Assembly: GCA_900315315.1 (NCBI GenBank)
Contig: OMYT01000026.1
Coordinates: 1 to 64,000 of the forward strand
Direction of reading: 5' to 3'
From: an uncultured Eubacteriales bacterium
GTDB taxonomy: Bacteria; Bacillota; Clostridia; Christensenellales; Aristaeellaceae
DNA: 64,000 nucleotides
This document shows, one piece after another, positions 61,210 through 64,000 of the stretch. Below the pieces are notes generated by a model that did no database searches, was not told where the DNA came from, and saw nothing but the letters and a program-made list of their open reading frames with translations. Each line of letters opens with the position of its first letter. Position 1 is the first letter of the stretch. Both the position numbers and the translations under genes were made by a program.

Positions 61210-62091
61210 ATGGTCATCATCGATTATGAAAACACGGTCAACCCCGGTTTCTGGCTGAACCGGCTGAGCCAGTGCGACTGGACCGCGGGGCAGTATCTCT
61301 ATCAGCAGCTGAAAGAGGGAACCTTTCACGAGCACTACGGGGAGAAGGCACGGCTGCTGCTGCTGACGGACGGGACAAAGCTGGTTTCTTTCTGTACCTA
61401 CGCGGCGCGGGACGACATTCCGGACACGGAGCTGACCCCGTGGATGGGTTTTGTCTATACCGCGCCGGAATACCGGGGGCGGCGGCTGATGGGCCGGCTG
61501 ATCGCGGAAGTGAAAGCCCTTGCCCGGGAAGACGGATATGACACGCTTTGGATTTCCACCGGGGAGACCGGCCTGTATGAGAAATACGGCGCGGTATTTG
61601 ACCGGATGCTCCGAAGCGAAAGGGAGGACGATTGCCGGATTTACCGGATGAATACCTACGGCTTCTTCGGCTGGGAAAAGGCAGACATGCCGGCGCGGAT
61701 TGCGGATTATCCGGGAATCGGGATTCCGAGGGACATGTACAACGCGCTGTGGCATCTGTGGAAACGGGAAACCTGCGCGCCGCGGATGCAGAAGGACTGG
61801 AGCGAGGAGAACCGGACGCTGGGGCAATGCTCCATCACCGCATTTCTGGCGCAGGATATCTTCGGCGGCCTGGTGTACGGGGTGCCGCTGGAAGAGGGCG
61901 GCTATCACTGCTTCAACGTGATCGGGGATACCTGGTTTGACCTGACGAGTGAGCAGTTCGGCGGGAAAAAGCCGGAGTACAGCCTGAAGTGGGAGCAGAC
62001 CCGGCACGACCATTTTATGAAAGAGGAGAAAAAAGCACGGTATGAAACGCTGAAAGCCGCCCTGGCCGGTTGGACCAAAGCGGCACGATAA
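61210..62091 (+). CDS. GNAT-family acetyltransferase
   Basis: A protein of 293 residues. The GNAT core is at about 40-140, with LVSFCTYAARDDI, LTPWMGFVYTAPEYRGRRLMGRLIAEVKALAR (acetyl-CoA loop) and WISTGETGLYEKYGA. The C-terminal 130 residues (about 160-293; CSITAFLAQDIFGGLVYGVPL, HCFNVIGDTWFDLT) form an extra domain that looks like a YunG-type domain. The substrate is unknown. GGGAGG precedes the ATG; the gene ends at a terminator shared with znuB. Confidence 0.8.
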   Translation: MVIIDYENTVNPGFWLNRLSQCDWTAGQYLYQQLKEGTFHEHYGEKARLLLLTDGTKLVSFCTYAARDDIPDTELTPWMGFVYTAPEYRGRRLMGRLIAEVKALAREDGYDTLWISTGETGLYEKYGAVFDRMLRSEREDDCRIYRMNTYGFFGWEKADMPARIADYPGIGIPRDMYNALWHLWKRETCAPRMQKDWSEENRTLGQCSITAFLAQDIFGGLVYGVPLEEGGYHCFNVIGDTWFDLTSEQFGGKKPEYSLKWEQTRHDHFMKEEKKARYETLKAALAGWTKAAR

Positions 62092-62112
62092 AGCCGATTG
62101 TGTTTTTTTCGG

Positions 62113-62138
62113 TAAGAGGCTCAGCCTCTTATTTTTTT
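62113..62138. terminator. Bidirectional terminator
   Basis: TAAGAGGC, loop TCA, GCCTCTTA, then TTTTTTT. The loop contains the stop codon of the convergent znuB-like gene. Confidence 0.8.
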
Positions 62139-62960
62139 GACACCGAAGGAAATTGCATAACACAGGGCGGAGACCAGCACGATGGAAGCGCCGGCACTCG
62201 TATCCAGGTAATAAGAGAGGGTCAGGCCTACCAGACCGCTGAGGAGGGCCAGCCCCACGGACCAGGCCGCGTGCTGGCGGGAGGACCGGGCAAGGTTGCG
62301 CCCTGCGGCGGCCGGCAGGATCAGCAGGGCGTTGATCAGCATGACGCCGACCCAGCGGATGGAAAGCATGACGGCAACGGCAACCATGATCACAAACACA
62401 CATTCCACAAGGCGGGTGCGGATGCCGCGGGAACGGGCAAGCCAGGCGTCCACGCTGGTGAGCAGGAGGGAATTATAGAGCAGCGCCCAGAGGATCAGGG
62501 TTCCGATGAGCGCGATCAGAAGCCAGAACAGATCCTGCGGCGTGACGGCGAGAATGTCGCCGATCAGCAGGGAGGAATATTTCGCGAACTTGCCGCCCCG
62601 GGCCAGGATCAGAAGACCCGCTGCCACCGAGGTGGAAGAAAAAACGGAAATAACGGTATCCGTTGAAGCGGAGCCGGACTGTTTGATCAGGCAGATCAGC
62701 ACGGCCCAGATGATGCCGAAGATGAGCATGGCCGCCAGATCATTCCGCAGACCGAGAATGATGCCCAGACCGATTCCCGTGAGAGCGGAATGCCCAAGCG
62801 CGTCGGAAAAGAAAGCCATCTGATGGTTAACCGCCATCGTCCCCAGCAGACCCAGCAGCGGCGTGAGCAGCAGGATCGCCAGGAAGGCGTTTTTCATAAA
62901 AGTGAACTGATAGGCCTCGAAGGGGAGGATTGTGCCGAGAATGCTGTAAATCGTATTCAT
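62121..62960 (-). CDS. znuB: Metal (zinc-type) ABC transporter permease
   Basis: A protein of 279 residues with about eight membrane helices. It begins FEAYQFTFMKNAFLAILLLTPLLGLLGTMAVNHQMAFFSDALGHSALTGIGLG, the classic ZnuB/MntB start (MAFFSDALGHSAL). The family imports zinc or manganese with a binding protein. Its ATG overlaps the stop of the ATPase gene (ATGA). The binding-protein gene (znuA) is not in the window. Confidence 0.85.
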   Translation of the reverse strand: MNTIYSILGTILPFEAYQFTFMKNAFLAILLLTPLLGLLGTMAVNHQMAFFSDALGHSALTGIGLGIILGLRNDLAAMLIFGIIWAVLICLIKQSGSASTDTVISVFSSTSVAAGLLILARGGKFAKYSSLLIGDILAVTPQDLFWLLIALIGTLILWALLYNSLLLTSVDAWLARSRGIRTRLVECVFVIMVAVAVMLSIRWVGVMLINALLILPAAAGRNLARSSRQHAAWSVGLALLSGLVGLTLSYYLDTSAGASIVLVSALCYAISFGVKKIRG

Positions 62961-63703
62961 TCCGCTGCCTCCTCCCCGCTGAAACCGAAAACGGACGTAA
63001 ATTCCGGCGAGCAGAAGACCGATTCGGCGGAGCCCTGGGCGAGCACGGATTTGTCCAGCAGAACCACATGATCCGCGTATTCCCGGACAAAGCGCAGATC
63101 GTGGCTGACCAGCAGGATGGCCATGTGATGCGTTTGCCGGAGATCCAGAAGGGTATCAAGGAACATCTTCAGACCGTTCCGGTCGATCCCGCTGACCGGC
63201 TCATCCAGGACGAGCAGATCCGGCGCGGGGGTAAGGGCGAGCGCCAGCAGTACGCGCTGCAGTTCGCCTCCGGAGCAGCGGCCCAGAGGCAGATCGGCCA
63301 GACCCTCCGCATTTACAGAGGCTAGCGCTTCGTCCACCTGGGCACGGGTCTTTTTGCCGACACCGGTCCAGACTGGACGACGGGACAGGGAGGCAGCCAT
63401 AAAGTCGCACACGGTAAGGGGCATCTCCCGGTCAAACTGCAAATGCTGCGGCACATAGCCGGTACGCAGGTGCGGGATATCCAGACCGCGGCCGTCCACA
63501 TGGCGGATGGTTCCGCTGTGGGGCAGTTCACCCAGGAGAGCCCGGATGAGCGTGGTCTTGCCGGCGCCGTTCTGGCCGATGAGAACGGTGAGCTGACCGC
63601 AGTGGATATGCATGGACACATCCTGGAGCAGAACCTGCCCGCCGCGGCGGACGGAAATCCGGTCCAGATCGATGTGGCAGAGAGCACAGCTGTGCACGTG
63701 CAT
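62957..63703 (-). CDS. znuC: Metal (zinc-type) ABC transporter ATPase
   Basis: A protein of 248 residues. Walker A is GQNGAGKTT, the signature is CSGGELQR, Walker B is LLVLDEP and the H-loop is SHD. The N-terminus carries HVHSCALCH, a His/Cys cluster ahead of the ATPase fold, as in several clostridial ZnuC proteins, which may bind zinc. The gene starts at ATG 63703 behind AGGAGGCAT. It lies next to a long palindrome, and the unit is probably controlled by metal. Confidence 0.88.
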   Translation of the reverse strand: MHVHSCALCHIDLDRISVRRGGQVLLQDVSMHIHCGQLTVLIGQNGAGKTTLIRALLGELPHSGTIRHVDGRGLDIPHLRTGYVPQHLQFDREMPLTVCDFMAASLSRRPVWTGVGKKTRAQVDEALASVNAEGLADLPLGRCSGGELQRVLLALALTPAPDLLVLDEPVSGIDRNGLKMFLDTLLDLRQTHHMAILLVSHDLRFVREYADHVVLLDKSVLAQGSAESVFCSPEFTSVFGFSGEEAAE

Positions 63704-63743
63704 GGTCGGGATGCCTCCTTGAAATTCGGCGATTGATGATGTA

Positions 63744-63783
63744 TTATAGCATATATTCCTTTATCAAGGAATATATGCTATAA
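63744..63783. promoter_or_regulatory. Perfect palindrome with divergent promoters
   Basis: 18-bp arms TTATAGCATATATTCCTT (63744-63761) and AAGGAATATATGCTATAA (63766-63783) around TATC. Each arm carries a TATAAT-type -10, and TTCCTT lies 17 bases from it on both strands. It could be a Fur/Zur-type operator for znuCB and the rpiB-like gene. Confidence 0.6.
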
Positions 63784-63785
63784 TT

Positions 63786-63818
63786 GGGGGCTTTCCGATC
63801 GCCCCCAAACCCCTTCGG
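63786..63818 (+). repeat. Intergenic stem-loop repeat, copy E
   Basis: GGGGGC/GCCCCC arms around TTTCCGATC and a shortened tail AAACCCCTTCGG, in the same orientation as the other copies. Confidence 0.75.
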
Positions 63819-63854
63819 AGAATTATTTTACGAAAGAAACGGAAGTGCTGAACC

Positions 63855-64000
63855 ATGATTGCGCTGGCATGTGACCATACCGGGGTTGCCCTGAAGCATG
63901 AACTGATGAAAATGCTCGATGAGATGGGGCTGGAATGGAAGGACTTCGGAAACTTTGATGCGAACAACCGGGATGACGATTATCCGGTATACGGCTACAA
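63855..64000 (+). CDS. rpiB: Ribose 5-phosphate isomerase B/LacAB-like protein (partial)
   Basis: The first 48 codons are visible before the right edge. MIALACDHTGVALKHELMKMLDEMG matches the RpiB/LacA/LacB start (metal-free isomerase with Asp-His near residue 7-8) and DFGNFDANNRDDDYPVYG follows, as in RpiB (DFG..DYP). The enzyme interconverts ribose 5-phosphate and ribulose 5-phosphate, or related sugars. GGAAG is a weak ribosome site. The active-site Cys lies beyond the window. Confidence 0.8.
   Translation, partial: MIALACDHTGVALKHELMKMLDEMGLEWKDFGNFDANNRDDDYPVYGY

Overview
The window looks like a chromosome segment of a GC-rich, Gram-positive-type gut or rumen bacterium of the class Clostridia. 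The evidence is consensus sigma-A promoters with 17-base spacers, strong AGGAGG ribosome sites, U-tract terminators, an archaeal/eukaryal-type isoleucyl-tRNA synthetase, and many small secreted proteins of families common in uncultured Clostridia (DUF6465, DUF6273, DUF4867, BspA-like leucine-rich repeats, DHHW/MBOAT). A placement near Christensenellales/Aristaeella is an inference from style only.

Layout. Positions 1-7.3 kb hold mostly secreted or surface proteins of unknown role, including a Lys/Glu/Ala-repeat protein broken by a frameshift. 7.4-11.5 kb carries an amidohydrolase (8-oxoguanine deaminase-like), a BrkB/YihY membrane protein, small membrane proteins and an internally deleted D-aminoacylase remnant. 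11.6-28.2 kb alternates Ig-like surface proteins, a TPM/zinc-ribbon membrane pair, serA, an HU protein, a metalloprotease, a BspA-like protein, a MATE exporter and an EAL phosphodiesterase. 28.2-37 kb is core metabolism and translation: deoC, ileS, a GH4-like protein, an RlmI-like methyltransferase, an RluA-type pseudouridine synthase, tgt and a DUF4867 gene. 37-41.5 kb holds a polysaccharide O-acetylation-type cluster (two DHHW proteins, an MBOAT and a secreted binding-protein-like gene). A carboxypeptidase M32 follows.

A tRNA-Ala(GGC) gene at 43286 is the insertion site of an AT-richer integrative element of about 13.2 kb. It is bounded by a perfect 38-bp direct repeat (43322-43359 and 56497-56534). 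It carries a tyrosine integrase, paired paralogous genes, an SF2 helicase-like gene, a repressor/ArdC/serine-resolvase module, a large frameshifted BspA-like surface protein and small DNA-binding proteins. No conjugation, capsid or packaging genes are visible. Three of its genes, each with a good ribosome site, are interrupted by a single in-frame TAG and otherwise stay open: the helicase-like gene (TAG at codon 19, just before its Walker A motif), a small gene at 48227 (codon 11) and a small gene at 56022 (codon 42). This pattern suggests amber recoding or an origin in an amber-recoded genome; parallel decay is the alternative.

Just outside the right end lies a cluster of a TIR-transmembrane-extracellular alpha-toroid fusion, a secreted paralogue of its extracellular half, and a HEAT-like repeat protein. 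Base composition shifts sharply inside the TIR gene, as if a foreign TIR plus membrane anchor had been joined to a resident sensor domain. The window ends with a GNAT acetyltransferase, a zinc-type ABC transporter (znuBC-like) and the start of an rpiB-like gene.

A family of intergenic stem-loop repeats (GGGGGC/GCCCCC arms, CTTTCCGATCG core, CCCTTCGG tail) recurs through the chromosomal part, always in the same orientation whatever the direction of nearby genes.
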